Made by a program: the position numbers and the translations under genes
DNA from: Lumbricus rubellus
Lineage: Eukaryota; Annelida; Clitellata; Crassiclitellata; Lumbricidae
DNA: 64,000 nucleotides
Direction: 5' to 3'
Assembly (NCBI GenBank): GCA_945859605.1
Contig: OX243824.1
Coordinates: forward strand, 30,949,869 to 31,013,868
Part shown: in pieces, positions 1-9,728 of the stretch
Layout of the letters: each line of letters starts with the position of its first letter
Position numbering within the stretch: position 1 is the first letter of the stretch
The notes under the pieces: model-generated
Told to the model about the DNA's origin: nothing
What the model saw: only the letters and a program-made list of their open reading frames with translations
The model's database searches: none

Positions 1-97
1 GCAAACGCTGAATGGATCTGGCTGAGACAATGGACTAATTTGCCAAATTCGACTTATAAAGAGATGGACATGGAGGTCTACTGCAGAAAAAAATTAG
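1..97 (+). CDS. Gene A: end of jelly-roll domain exon (partial)
   Basis: Reading frame 1 gives a peptide starting ANAEWIWLRQW and ending EVYCRKKL, followed by a phase-1 donor (TTA G|gtagg). It is the C-terminal strand of the galactose-binding-like domain that is complete in genes C (25757-26254) and D (33671-34171): the WIWL motif and the final conserved Cys (YCRKKL) align exactly. The exon starts outside the window. The residues are closest to gene D, so A belongs to the A/C/D subtype. The domain should lie outside the cell, because the paralogs carry signal peptides. Confidence 0.85.
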
Positions 98-739
98 GTA
101 GGCCTAAACTGTGGGCTATCCTTTTGCATTTCTGGAATAATGTGACCGTCCTTTACAACATGTTATAATAGTATAGTACTAGCCTATATCTTGTATGGTT
201 TGCCTAAAGCTAATTACTGAAGGCACTATTCATGTTTGATGCATCACAATAAAATGAAACAGAACAAAAAAGTCGCATTAGCCTAATAATTTATATGGTT
301 TAGACGTTAGAAGAATGGATTTACTATCAAAAAGCGACTTCGAAAGGGCGACCATCAAAAGAGTGAGTTCAAAAGGAGCACAGCTACATGTAGTAGAACA
401 TAATTATATGGTACTTGTCGTGAACCAGGTCATGTTTTGGAACAGGTGACATGTCTGGATTAGCTTCAGTATACTATAATACTAGTCTTATCCATACATG
501 TAGATTGCGCAATGTGCATGCCCGGCTGCAGCACTGTCACTCGACACAAGCAGCTGTGTCTTGGACCGGACGACCAAACTCACACAAGTCACACAGTTCA
601 CAGCATCTCTTTCATTGCGATTTGCGTCTCTTCTTACCTTGCATTGATATTGTTTGATCTGATTTTTACATATATATTATTTACAAAGTTATATCGAATA
701 AATGACGGTGAAAGTCACACCAAGTCTTTTTATTTTCAG
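98..739 (+). other. Gene A intron; nothing recognised
   Basis: AT-rich intron with no coding potential beyond short random frames. It ends in a normal polypyrimidine tract and AG at 739. Confidence 0.6.
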
Positions 740-859
740 ATCCAAACTTTTGTGCCATAAGTAACCCTTGTCTATTCGGAGCCACCTGTATTGATCAACC
801 GAACGGTGAATACCAATGCGTCTGTGTGCCTGGCTACACTGGAAAGGACTGCGCAACAG
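740..859 (+). CDS. Gene A: EGF-like domain exon (120-bp type)
   Basis: Acceptor ttattttcag|AT and phase-1 donor ACAG|gtata enclose 40 codons. The six cysteines follow the EGF spacing: CAISNPC, then GATC, then CVC, then PGYTG and a final C. The start (D)PN and the GATCID block are shared with 27685-27804 (gene C) and 37255-37374 (gene D), so this is an orthologous first EGF module. It lacks the DxDE calcium-binding start of cbEGF domains. Such domains usually serve as spacers or protein-binding units in secreted or membrane proteins. Confidence 0.9.
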
Positions 860-1616
860 GTATACTCGCTCATAATTATGAATAGCATAGAATATCAGTC
901 ACCCTGCTGGTGAGGAATTCACGTTTCTGGAGACGGCGGGACAAATTTGGCAGACGCTTGGGCATTAACCGACGACATCTTTTATTTTGTCGATTTTTTC
1001 TGACGAACTTTGAAGTCTTATTCTAAAGGTTTTCCCCGAAATACTACAGTCAATTATTGTTTTATATAATTATTATAGCCTACTATGAGCAACAATAGTT
1101 CACTATAGTAATAGTGTTGACATGCAGGAGCTGTTGGACTATCCCCTGTTGGACTATCCCCTGTTGAACTATCCCCTCTTAGGCCTATTATAATAGTCTA
1201 GTAGTTAAGATGTTAAGATGCAAGCACAGTTTTGATGTTTCCCTAAAAGAAGTGTCTCGGTTTTTCACGGCAAATGGAAGGAACCGTTGGGGCTCACCAG
1301 CGATGACGGCAAACGGACAGACTGCGTGAAACTCTGCGACCAGTTTGCGGCCTCACCTGCTGCTCTTGATACTTCTGCCATCTGCGACGCTGCAAAAAGT
1401 GTCTGACACCGTCACGTCCCAGATGAGGCATCTTCCACGTGTCCATAGCATAAGTCATCATAGTATTCAAGTCTTCTCGCCAGATATTGAACACATCTAT
1501 CACACACACAAAATTGATGTTATTGACTTGCAGAAATTCTGATTTCGCTGGTGATTACCGAGACGTTGCAGTCTGCAATGTTATATTCTGCAAGGATTTG
1601 TTGTTTTTCCTAACAG
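860..1616 (+). other. Gene A intron with a short 18-bp tandem repeat
   Basis: Noncoding. Around 1129-1182 a unit close to CTGTTGGACTATCCC is repeated about three times. The 45 bp before the next exon closely match the matching intron ends in gene D (before 41868 and 42631), which shows recent duplication. Confidence 0.5.
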
Positions 1617-1730
1617 TAATCAACTACTGCGAGAGTCATCCTTGTGCTAATGAAGGAACGTGTACACCCGAATTCAATGATTACGTCTGCGAATGCCCGC
1701 CTGGATTCACAGGAAACAACTGCGAATACG
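1617..1730 (+). CDS. Gene A: EGF-like domain exon (114-bp type)
   Basis: Acceptor cctaacag|TA and donor TACG|gtcagt, both phase 1, 38 codons. The peptide (V)INYCESHPCANEGTC continues into CECPPGFTGNNCEY and has six cysteines in EGF order. It is most like the gene D exon at 41868. One oddity: the usual GG of NGGxC is EG here, and the V-NGYVC block reads F-NDYVC, so this copy is slightly eroded, but the frame is open. Confidence 0.9.
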
Positions 1731-2177
1731 GTCAGTTGGACTTCTATGTAAAAATCAATCAACAATATTTAAAGGACATAATATTCAAAATTAACAATAA
1801 TTATGGTGTGATAAGACATTGCTGATGCTCCAGCTGCATCTAGTTGCACTTGTAGGCCAGTCGTTGTAATAGTGACAGAAGGCATACTTTTTCCGACCGA
1901 GCGATTTTACATGTAGATAGATTTATTGCGGTCAATTATACGAGCAGCATTCCGAACATGAGTCTTACATATACATCGGATCTTAAGTCTCAAACTACAT
2001 TTTTACTACCTTAGGGAGTAGAGTATTGCTTATAATTGACTTTTTCACGTCAGATATTGAATAATAGTCCACAAGTTAAATGCTATTGAGGTGCAAAAAT
2101 TGTACGGTCTTACGATTGAAATCTCACTGAGACGACTGCAGCTTGCGATGATGATGACATGCTGTTTTTTCTAACAG

Positions 2178-2291
2178 TAATCAACTACTGTGAGAGTGAT
2201 CCTTGTGCGAATGGAGGATTGTGTTCGCCTAGGATGAATGGCTATGTCTGCCGATGTCGGTCTGGATACGTAGGCGACAATTGCGAAGACG
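2178..2291 (+). CDS. Gene A: EGF-like domain exon (114-bp type)
   Basis: Acceptor ctaacag|TA, donor GACG|gttagt, phase 1-1, 38 codons. The peptide (V)[15 protein letters not shown] continues into CRCRSGYVGDNCED, with all six cysteines. The CSPRMNGYVCRCRSGY block is shared almost unchanged with the gene D exon at 42631, so the two are the equivalent last EGF modules of their genes. Confidence 0.9.
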
Positions 2292-2911
2292 GTTAGTTTG
2301 ACAGCCATAAACGAGTTACGCTCTAAGAGCTACTTCGTCGGCTGAATTATTTTAACGCAACGCTATGATGAATCTGAGTATAATAATTATAATAATTATA
2401 GGCCTGTATTATGTGTTTTATTTAGTTACTGTTGACATGTAAATAGGACCTATTATATAGATACCTTTCAGTGCATTTCAGCCAGTTCATCAGTTTGCGG
2501 ACGATTATAATGTGCGGTAGCCATCTTTGAAGCCGTGTGGTGTTTTTTTAACATAGGCCTACTGTTTCGTCCAGTTTTCCGTCTGCAGATAAGGTGAGTG
2601 AAGTAAAAAATTTAGCTCTAATTATGTGCTTTAAGAGAATCATTTTGTAGAGCTACCACATTTATGCTTATTGCAGAGGTGCGTGTAAACATAAAATGCA
2701 TGGATGTTTAAAGTGGGACGAATGTCTATCTTTGGTGTTCTCAAAATGGGAACAATGCTCAGATTTGGAGAATGCTTTCGAAATGCATTGAGCGATCGAA
2801 AGCTCCACATCAACCGCATTGCTTTAATTTTATATATACGAACATTGAAATGAGTTAAGTTAATTAAATAGTTTACTCAGTAAACGGCCTTTATGTGTAA
2901 TGCCTTTTTAG
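2292..2911 (+). other. Gene A intron, duplicated in B, C and D
   Basis: Noncoding. The part from about 2400 to 2900 (a purine-pyrimidine mix around 'gtgtgcggtagccatct' and 'gcattgcggaggaaatg') has recognisable counterparts at about 7380-8170, 28430-28680 and 42890-43390. The duplication unit therefore covered introns as well as exons. Confidence 0.6.
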
Positions 2912-3081
2912 ATGCCGAGAGAAAGTACTGGTCTGAGGTGATCGTCATTAGGCCTATTATAACCTGTGATACAGATAAGAAGAATGATGCTACTCAGCAG
3001 CTTGTTTGCCCAGAAGAGGCTCAAGATGCAATATTCTCCATCGGAAAAATGTTGACTTGGTTTTTATTCCACCAAAAATAG
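2912..3081 (+). CDS. Gene A: module X exon (unknown domain), open to a stop
   Basis: After acceptor ccttttta-g|AT (phase 1) the frame runs 56 codons: (D)AERKYWSEVIVI, then TCDTDKKNDATQQLVC, then a Glu/Ala-rich stretch, ending HQK and TAG. Counterparts occur in the same position in gene B (8177, stop after six codons), gene C (28683, frameshifted) and gene D (43395, insertion and stop). The shared core is TCDxDxxNxATQQxVCLAE with two cysteines. I do not recognise the domain; an Ig-like strand pair is possible but unsupported. The stop here may be genuine (end of the protein) or a decay mutation, because the similarity between copies continues past it. Confidence 0.45.
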
Positions 3082-4563
3082 TGTTTTGAGTGTCAAAATT
3101 AGAGTGCAGATGCCTTTGACAGCTCCGTCTGCATGCTAACGCTGATCCATTTAGCCTACTGTTTTATGCATAAAGGTCCAGACGTTTAGAGTCAAGGAAC
3201 CTTATTTTCTACAGTCTCTCAGATAAGATGTACATTGTACAGTCTTGTGGAAAACTGATAGAAATTACTGGTTCTGGCAGCTGATGATATAAGAACAAAA
3301 TAATTATGACTGTTTTGCAAAATGGCTGAAGTCGTTGGAACATTATTTTGTTAAATTGAATTCCGACGACGCATTGTGCACCACCATCAAGCCACTCAGT
3401 CAGTGATAGCCTATTCGCTGCGATTGAGTCGACTATAATCTGATTTCGGATGTAGATCCAAGACAAGCAAGATGTCGCCAGTGTAAGAAGAATCTATTGC
3501 TGCACTCTGCAAAGTGATGATTTTCACTTCACCTGCAACTGTGCAACTTTCATGCTTACAGGAAGACACTCTAGTGGAATACCCTTTCAATGCCACAACA
3601 TTTGAATACTCGAATATTCAGACTGTTAATAGGCTAATGACAATTCAAACACTGTTGCTTTTCTTTAAAATTGCCTTTAGCTAGTTGCTTCAATATTGGT
3701 GTATGGACAACTTGTTTCCTCTTACAGACGATCCGCATTCACTCAGTTGCTATGTAGTATAATAATAATTATAATTATATAGGCCTATTATGCGTTTCTC
3801 AGTTCACATTATGATTCTTGTATAATAATGTATCAATGCTGATAACCATAATTATATACAATGAACTCTCTAGGTTATAACTCTCTATATTTCATCCAAT
3901 GCATATTCTTTCACCAACAGCTACTGCTTAGAATAGGCTATATTATATAAATTACCATATAATGACATTTCGTCGCTGTTTCTCTATTGTCGCTGTGGCG
4001 TGATTGCTTGTGTGCAAACGTGAGAAGGTCATTTGACGTCATTGACTTATAACGGAAATTGTTCTCGTGTTTTGAATTTCGAATGTAGATAGGCCTACTA
4101 TGAGCGATATCGAGCAGGCGGAGCAGTGGAGTGGTGCACCTGATAATATTAAAGGACCTCAGCATCGGTTCTTGAAGGCATGAATGTCATTTGGCGGATT
4201 AAAATCACGTTGAACAGGCAGGCGTAATTATGACTGGCATGTGTGTGGACTATTAAATTTTGTCTGTTTGACACAGTCGCTAGCACACGATTACTGTAAC
4301 AGTCTAGGTCAACGTGCATTGTGGAGTAGGCCTAATTCTTGTAATTGCCTGCAACAAATTCTGTAGCACTAATGGGTCAAGTAGTTTTGTAACAGAGTGA
4401 TTTTAAAACCTTAGAACCAAAATTGGAAAAGATATGGGTGCAACAAAAGACTAAAAGACTATCGCTCAATCTGGTAATGCCTAATTCGAAAGATGCATTA
4501 GTAGCACCTTTCTTGAAAATAATTATCGATACTGTAAATGGCTATCGAGAGTGGAAAATGTGA
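3082..4563 (+). other. Sequence between genes A and B, partly duplicated
   Basis: No gene seen. The part from about 3110 to 3720 matches sequence after module X in B (8230-9450), C (28860-30120) and D (43740-45060), so it is part of the duplicated unit. The rest is AT-rich and unrecognised. Confidence 0.5.
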
Positions 4564-4798
4564 CCTTGCCATAGGCGCACGAGGCGAGGGTCCAAAGGGG
4601 GCAAATGGCCCTTTCAAATTTCGGGAAAGTCGGTTTTTTCGGGCAATCAGACCCGGGAAAATACGAAATGTTTTTTTTTTCACGACATAATTTAACTTTT
4701 TTCGTCTGGGAAAAAAGTATTTCCCACAACGAGATTTTTTCGGGCAGAAGTAAAATCCTTGACCCCCCACTGCCCAAATCCCTCGTACGCCTTGACAT
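4564..4798. mobile_element. Short inverted-repeat element (217 bp) in gene B upstream region
   Basis: The termini AGGCGCACGAGG and the complementary CCTCGTACG enclose 4573-4789. It is flanked by CCTTGCCAT (4564-4572) and CCTTGACAT (4790-4798), a 9-bp target duplication with one mismatch. The matching upstream region of gene E (about 50955) shows one uninterrupted CCTTGCCATGTAG, which is the empty site. The 9-bp duplication would suit a Mutator-type element, and an 8-bp reading would suit hAT. Confidence 0.65.
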
Positions 4799-5085
4799 GT
4801 AGCCAACAAACAGATCTAATGGGGTAACATAGGCTTAGGTCTAGGGCCACAACGCTCTGTCATCATGCAGCGCGTTGTGGCCCAGGCGGCTACCTTGTTA
4901 GCCTAACGGTAGCACCGGTCCTCCATAAGAGCCAACATTGATTGCATGGACAAGCCAAGAGTCGATCGTTAAAAAACTAGGTTGAGTGTTTTGCCTCGAC
5001 CTAAATTCTCAATTTATATGTATTTACTTCCCAATTCATGCGGTTATTTATGCGTAGAAGAATTTCCATTGAACACCGAAGCAAA
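4799..5085 (+). promoter_or_regulatory. Gene B upstream region / 5' UTR, conserved with gene E
   Basis: This stretch aligns with 50959-51241 upstream of gene E. Shared blocks include CATGTAGCCAACA, AAACTAGGTTGAGTGTTTT and CATTGAACxCxGAAGCAA directly before the ATG. The position just upstream of the first coding exon suggests promoter plus 5' UTR. No TATA element is conserved between the two copies. Confidence 0.45.
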
Positions 5086-5110
5086 ATGAAATCATTTTGG
5101 ATGCCAGCAG
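5086..5110 (+). CDS. Gene B: first coding exon (start of signal peptide)
   Basis: ATG is followed by KSFWMPA and a phase-1 donor (GCA G|gtgagc). It was found by homology: gene E has MKSFKMSA plus G|gttagc at 51242, C has MNSFYIFA at 22130 and D has MKSFCCILSR at 31930, all ending in phase 1. Joined to 5372, the product starts MKSFWMPA-A-IIWLVSLQVIA, a good signal peptide. Intron 1 is only 261 bp, compared with 1.7-7.4 kb in the paralogs. Confidence 0.75.
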
Positions 5111-5371
5111 GTGAGCTCATTGAATAATATATGCTGCTCAAAAGTTATTCACGTGTAGCCTATGGGAGAGCGGGACATAACAGGATACTTAAAGCCATTT
5201 AGAAGTTTTCATCATATAATTAATAAGAAATAAGGACTTTTTGTACTCGCATTGTGCAGGCATATATAACGTATACAAGTCTGACACAGCACAGTATGAT
5301 TGTGGTAACTATGAACGGATGCAAGCATGCAATAAATTATAATTATAACCTTACGGTTCTATTTGCTGTAG

Positions 5372-6897
5372 CGATTATCTGGTTAGTAAGCCTACAAGTC
5401 ATCGCAACTTTTGATGCCACAATGCCTGGGGGATGTGCATCACGCAATCTAAGCGTTACGGCAGACGACTTCATGCGGCTTTTCATAGATGAACGAGAGA
5501 TTACAGACCTCATATACGCAGATGACTGGCACTATCCGGACACAGTGGAGTTTCCCTGTGATATTCGAATCGTAGCTATTGAAGGACGTGATAGTGGTGG
5601 AGTCGGTGCCATGTTGGCTTCCACTGACGATGGTTATATTAACCCTCATCCTCATTCCTGGGGTCCAGGCGGACCCCAGGCGTATTGTCGTAGGTGTAAC
5701 TTTTGTTTGCAACGTGGCACAACTCTAAGATTTTATGTAATTGTCAGTCATTCATCAATCTATAACTGCGTGCTTTTATAGGTCGGTATAAAATTTCAAA
5801 CATATAAAAAATTTGATATTTCAATTGGGGTCCAGATGGACCCCTGGGGTCCAATTTGGACCCCAAAAGCATAAAACTATTGAAATAGCAGGAGCAGAAT
5901 TCTAATAATACACAAATTTCTAGTAAACTTTGGCACACAGCAATAGAGCATTATTGTTACAGACACTTTCCAACAAATGTGACTCAGAAAAGTGCGTCAT
6001 AGCCTAATTGCATGTTGGTAGACCTAATCTTCCGGGCCTGCAGGCTGAAGAATCCGTATACATAGGCCTTAGACTTTCATCGCGCAGCTGTTCCATATGC
6101 ATGACCTACAAGATTTGTTTGTCTTTCTTCTGGAATTTGTAGATTATGAGAAAATAGCAATTTTACCCGTTTATTGTAGGCCTACCTATTATGATGGACA
6201 CAATGGCTAATGAAGCACATTCCATAATCACAGATTATCATCTCCTAATGAAATTTTACTTAGCGACATTATCACCAAGACTTGGAATCCGAATACGACA
6301 GCAGAGATAGCTTACATAATAGGCTATGCTACTAGTTCTCACTCAACTTGTTGGAACACAGAGAGCCAAATAATAAAGGCCTCTGGTGCTCGGCGTAACA
6401 TGCAGTGAAGCTAATATCGAAAATGGCCAGTAATTCTTTACCGCAACAGTGACCGTTAATCGCTTCATGACATTATTGCGCTTTCTTATAAAATCTTATA
6501 AAAATATGCTATTGTAAGAAAAATAACTCAATGGGAAATGTTTTCTATAATGTGTAGAGTAAGATTTATGAAATTTTTGGTGTTGGAAGCCATTAATTAC
6601 TCCAAATAAGAACTTTGGTGATTGGGGTCCATGCGGACCCCAGGTATGCAAATACGTAACTTTCATGACCAATGTGGATGAGGGTTAAGACTAACACCTC
6701 GTGGAAGTGTACAAATACCATAATACAAGGTTGGGAGACGGTTGATTTCAACGACTCAAGTTGGAGCAACGCGGTGGTTGTCCCAAATCATGATCCTTTT
6801 CCCGAAACAACTGTGAATATTAGAGCAGATGCTCGTTGGATATGGACTCAAGGATCCGGAGGACAAGATCGAAATGTCTTCTGCAGAATAAAGATAG
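5372..6897 (+). pseudogene. Gene B: jelly-roll domain exon split by a transposon
   Basis: The acceptor tttgctgtag|CG (phase 1) aligns with gene E's cag|TG. The frame IIWLVSLQVIATFDATM then MPGGCASRNLSV runs to DDGYI at 5642, where a 1,042-bp element begins at a TTAA. The exon resumes at 6689 (TNTSWKCTN) and ends NVFCRIKI with donor G|gtaagc at 6897. Removing the element and one TTAA gives 480 bp, in frame, 160 codons, against 161 in gene E. All four conserved cysteines are present. The left part as it stands reads a few codons into the element and then stops. Alternatively the element could be spliced out, but I saw no clear GT-AG pair at its edges. Confidence 0.8.
5643..6684. mobile_element. 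piggyBac-type non-autonomous element in gene B exon
   Basis: It is flanked on both sides by TTAA (5639-5642, 6685-6688). The ends are CCCTCATCC and GGATGAGGG, inverted copies. Inside each end is a palindrome close to GGGGTCCnnGCGGACCCC (about 5659-5677 and 6625-6642; a related one at 5827-5840). No transposase frame was seen. TTAA duplication with CCC/GGG ends is typical of the piggyBac superfamily. The same palindrome occurs in a second TTAA-flanked element at 60121-61012. Confidence 0.8.
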
Positions 6898-7101
6898 GTA
6901 AGCCAAAATGAATGTAGAAAGATCACGTTTGTAGCATTGTTCCTTGGATACTCTTATGTAAGTTGTATAAAGTAAGTATTATCTCTGATAACCAATAATA
7001 TTGATAATCGCACTTTGGTGTAGGCTATAATAGATGTCTGGACCTAATAAAAAAGTCACCTCGCAATATGTCTTTTAAGAATTTGTTGATTTTGCTGACA
7101 G

Positions 7102-7215
7102 AAATCGACTACTGTGAGAATGATTCCTGTGGGAATGGAGGATCGTGTGAAACTTTGGAGAATGGTTATGTCTGCCAATGCCCGTCTGGATACTTAGGTC
7201 ACAACTGCGAAAACG
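7102..7215 (+). CDS. Gene B: EGF-like domain exon (114-bp type)
   Basis: Acceptor tttgctgacag|AA, donor AACG|gtcagt, phase 1-1, 38 codons. The peptide (E)IDYCENDSCGNGGSC continues into CQCPSGYLGHNCEN with six cysteines. The IDYC start groups it with the first two 114-bp exons of gene D (39434, 40215), not with the INYC exons of A. This is the only EGF found in gene B. Confidence 0.88.
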
Positions 7216-7698
7216 GTCAGTTTGACTACTAAGCCTAAATGATATCAAATTTTTTAAGGCGACAGTTCAAGCACTTGGTCGACAGAATGATTTTTACCAA
7301 ATGGCACCTTTTATTTCCATCTGATTGCGCTTTTATGATAAATTGAGTCTAAATTCTAAAATGAGTGTGTTTGTGTTTAGTTTCTGTGAACAGCTTTCCA
7401 CTATCAATCTAATAATTAGGCCTATAGGCAATGCATACCATTTAGTGTAGGCCTATTTAGGCTAAGCCTATTTGTAATTTTGCGGAAGATTGTGTGCGGT
7501 TGCCATATGTGAAGTTACGGGTTGTTTCAGCATTGGGTTGAGACCAGTCTCGTCTACATAAAAGGTAAGATAATTCAAAAATCAAAGTGTTTGCCTACCA
7601 TTATACGTGTGTTTTATTAGAGGCACAGTGTAGGCTAGTTAATAGTCATGGCAGAATTGCAAGTAGATCTAAACATGAAATGCATTGCGGAAGAAATG
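7216..7698 (+). other. Gene B intron, part of duplicated unit
   Basis: Noncoding. From about 7370 it matches the introns before module X in A, C and D. Several TAGGCCTA words occur here (about 7415-7470). Confidence 0.5.
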
Positions 7699-8017
7699 TT
7701 ACGTATCAGCGGCGCCGCCAGGATTTTTTTTCTGTACGCACAACTTTTTCTGTACGCACAACTTGCGCCGCCAGGATTGCTGTACGCATAACTTGCAAAA
7801 AATAATATGAAGCAGACGGTGGCCTATAACTAGAAGGACCAAGGTGCTACATTGGTTGAAACTATAGATTATAAAATTTCAATAGATTCAATAGAATTTC
7901 ATCGCTTATAATATTTCACGCTTTATTTACAATTTGTTATTTTTTTAGCGTTTCAGGCTTTCAGCGCTGTACGCACTTGCGTAAGTGCGTACGCCTAGCG
8001 GCGCCCCTGTTACGTAT
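7699..8017. mobile_element. hAT-type short element (303 bp) with 8-bp TSD
   Basis: The element spans 7707-8009, with termini CAGCGGCGCCGCCAGG and CCTAGCGGCGCCCCTG. It is flanked by identical 8-bp duplications TTACGTAT (7699-7706 and 8010-8017). Eight-bp duplications and CAG/CTG ends fit the hAT superfamily. The interior repeats CTGTACGCACAACTT-like units and has no coding frame. Confidence 0.85.
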
Positions 8018-8176
8018 ATCCCCCGATGTTCTGAAACGGTTACAATGTACCGTTTAGAAACATGCTGGGTAAAAATGAATTGATTGAATGTTTCACAACG
8101 ATTGCATTGATGTATTCAGATTTATAAAAGAATAATAAGATTTTTCACGTCCTTAATGTGTACTATCTTTTTTCAG

Positions 8177-8245
8177 ACACCGAGAGAAAGATCTAGCCGG
8201 AGGTGATCGTCATTATGACCTGCTACATTGTATAATAGCGTTGAC
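8177..8245 (+). pseudogene. Gene B: broken module X exon
   Basis: Acceptor tttttcag|AC is followed by ACCGAGAGAAAG as in gene A, but the frame meets TAG at 8194-8196. The central TQQxVCLAE portion found in A, C and D is missing. Similarity resumes in the flanking noncoding sequence (GACCGACTCGCTGTTTTCC and following). Confidence 0.6.
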
Positions 8246-8569
8246 CGACTCGCTGTTTTCCGCAAACAGGTCCCGACGTTAAGCATCATAGAACCGTATA
8301 ATCTATAGCTGCCATCGCTCATCTAAGAGGAACACTCGTAGAAAACAGATAGAAATCACTGGTTGTGGCATCTGATAATTAATCTGAATCCGTTCAACGT
8401 GTAGGGGGCGGACCTGCAGTGAGAATACGAGTGCTTGCTTCAATCAGCCCCAAACGCTCCAGTCAATTAACCACGATGGTACATCTCCACTCAGTTTGGG
8501 AAGCAGCACATCATAGATGGCTAAGCAATAATTTTCCCGGCATAATGATATGACAGGGCAACTGACAAA

Positions 8570-8875
8570 AGATAGGACGGGGCAAGATGCAATGAAAAAA
8601 ATTATCAGAACGAGAAGACTGAAGTGGTTTGGGCATGTGTTTCGTATGGATGAAGATCGCAGTGCCAAACGGGTGATATCCTGGAATACTGATGGAAGGC
8701 GTAGAGAAGATATGGTGGACCATTAGCAGAGACCAATTCAGTTGTTTGGAGATATCTTGCGACAAGACCAGGGAGCTGGCGATGGACAGGGACAAGCGTA
8801 GGAGATTGTGTTACCCGATGTGCTGACTTGCAGGGAAGCACTAAGTACCAAGTACTCATCCATGTTAGTAACGCA
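8570..8875 (+). pseudogene. LINE reverse-transcriptase C-terminal fragment
   Basis: The frame from about 8590 reads IRTRRLKWFGHVFRMDEDR, the typical C-terminal 'RRLxWFGHVxRM' block of non-LTR retrotransposon polyproteins. After a frameshift near 8695 it continues as ISRDQFSCLEISCDKTREL and MDRDKRRRL, also characteristic of this region. Frameshifts and stops show that it is dead. It lies between module X and the cbEGF relic of gene B, so it was inserted into that gene's 3' part. Confidence 0.75.
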
Positions 8876-9610
8876 TGAAGTCTTCTTTGACAACTTCTTG
8901 AATTTTTTATGCTAAATGGCTGTCGCGACCAATCTCATTTCTACAGATCAACTTGACAAAACCACAAGATGGAGTTCAGTCACATAGGCTAGTACGTGGT
9001 TGATGAGAAGAGCCTAATCCAACCAGCTATCATTACAATCTTCATTAAAATCCTCACCTGGGTAGTATAGACCATTTGGACCGTTCACCTTGAAGGGTTT
9101 GAACATGACCTAATGTTGCTTCCTTAAGTCTTTCTGTTCATTGGAACAAATGTAGTTCCGACGACACATTGTGAACTGTCAGGACCATCAAGCCACGTTG
9201 GAATAATCGATCACTTGGTGACATTTGAGACGATTGAGTCGACTATCATCTGGTTTCTTGTGTGAAAGCAGCAAGATTTTGATGGTGTAAGAAGAATCTA
9301 ATGCTGCACTCTACATTCTACAATGTGAGTTTTTACTTCGCCTGCAGAACAGGCAGCAGTATTATAGTTTACTGTCTCATGGAAGGCACTGTAGAGAAAT
9401 ACCGACTCGTGTACTTTCTGTAAACTGTGAACATGGTCTCCTTGGTTGCATTGTCATCGTCATACTCATAAATTTACAATAAATGAGTTAACTTTAAAGG
9501 GAAAGGTGCTTACTTCTTCAGCCGACCCACATTTACCCATCGAGTCCCATTGCTACATAAGCGTTTGTCGACTCTTAATTTATATGCTTTGATAGACTAT
9601 TCATTTTTCC
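8876..9610 (+). other. Duplicated noncoding sequence of gene B 3' region
   Basis: It matches sequence at 3340-3600 (A), 29360-30060 (C, interrupted) and 44070-45060 (D), for example around CCGACGACACATTGTG and GACGATTGAGTCGACTATCATCTG. No reading frame. Confidence 0.5.
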
Positions 9611-9728
9611 ATGGCGTGCATACTTTGTGAATCTAACGCCTGCTGTGAAAGCTGTATAAAAATTCCTGAAAACTGTGAATGTCTTTGCCAAGAAGGCTTT
9701 AGAAACATCGGAAACCAACACAATGAAG
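9611..9728 (+). pseudogene. Gene B: cbEGF-like exon relic
   Basis: The frame ACILCESNACCESC continues as KIPENCECLCQEGF, then RNIGNQHNE and a phase-1 donor (GAA G|gtcaga). The tail corresponds to the second half of a cbEGF (compare YNCSCYHGYTNDGQHKC in gene E at 63108). No acceptor or DVDEC start could be recognised, and the last cysteine is missing. Matching remnants with the same donor occur in genes C and D. Confidence 0.5.

Larger units (their letters stand above)
1..3081 (+). other. Gene A: 3' portion of jelly-roll/EGF modular gene
   Basis: The 5' part lies before the window. Visible parts are the end of the jelly-roll exon (to 97), one EGF exon of the 120-bp type (740-859), two of the 114-bp type (1617-1730, 2178-2291) and a module X exon (2912-3081). 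All introns are phase 1. The two 114-bp exons match, in order, the third and fourth 114-bp exons of gene D (41868 and 42631). No cbEGF relic was seen downstream before gene B. Whether A is an expressed gene or a truncated relic cannot be told from this window. Confidence 0.75.
5086..9728 (+). other. Gene B: jelly-roll/EGF modular gene, interrupted
   Basis: Parts in order: exon 1 (5086-5110), jelly-roll exon split by a 1,042-bp TTAA-flanked element (5372-5642 and 6689-6897), one EGF exon (7102-7215), a broken module X (8177) and a cbEGF relic (to 9728). No 120-bp-type EGF exon was seen between 6898 and 7101. Apart from the inserted element the jelly roll and EGF are open, so the gene may have been disabled recently, or may still work in chromosomes without the element. 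Confidence 0.7.

Noticed and set aside
5449..5712. 87-codon frame on the - strand over the gene B jelly roll
   Set aside because: Antisense shadow of the coding exon. A similar shadow occurs at 58734-58976 over gene E.
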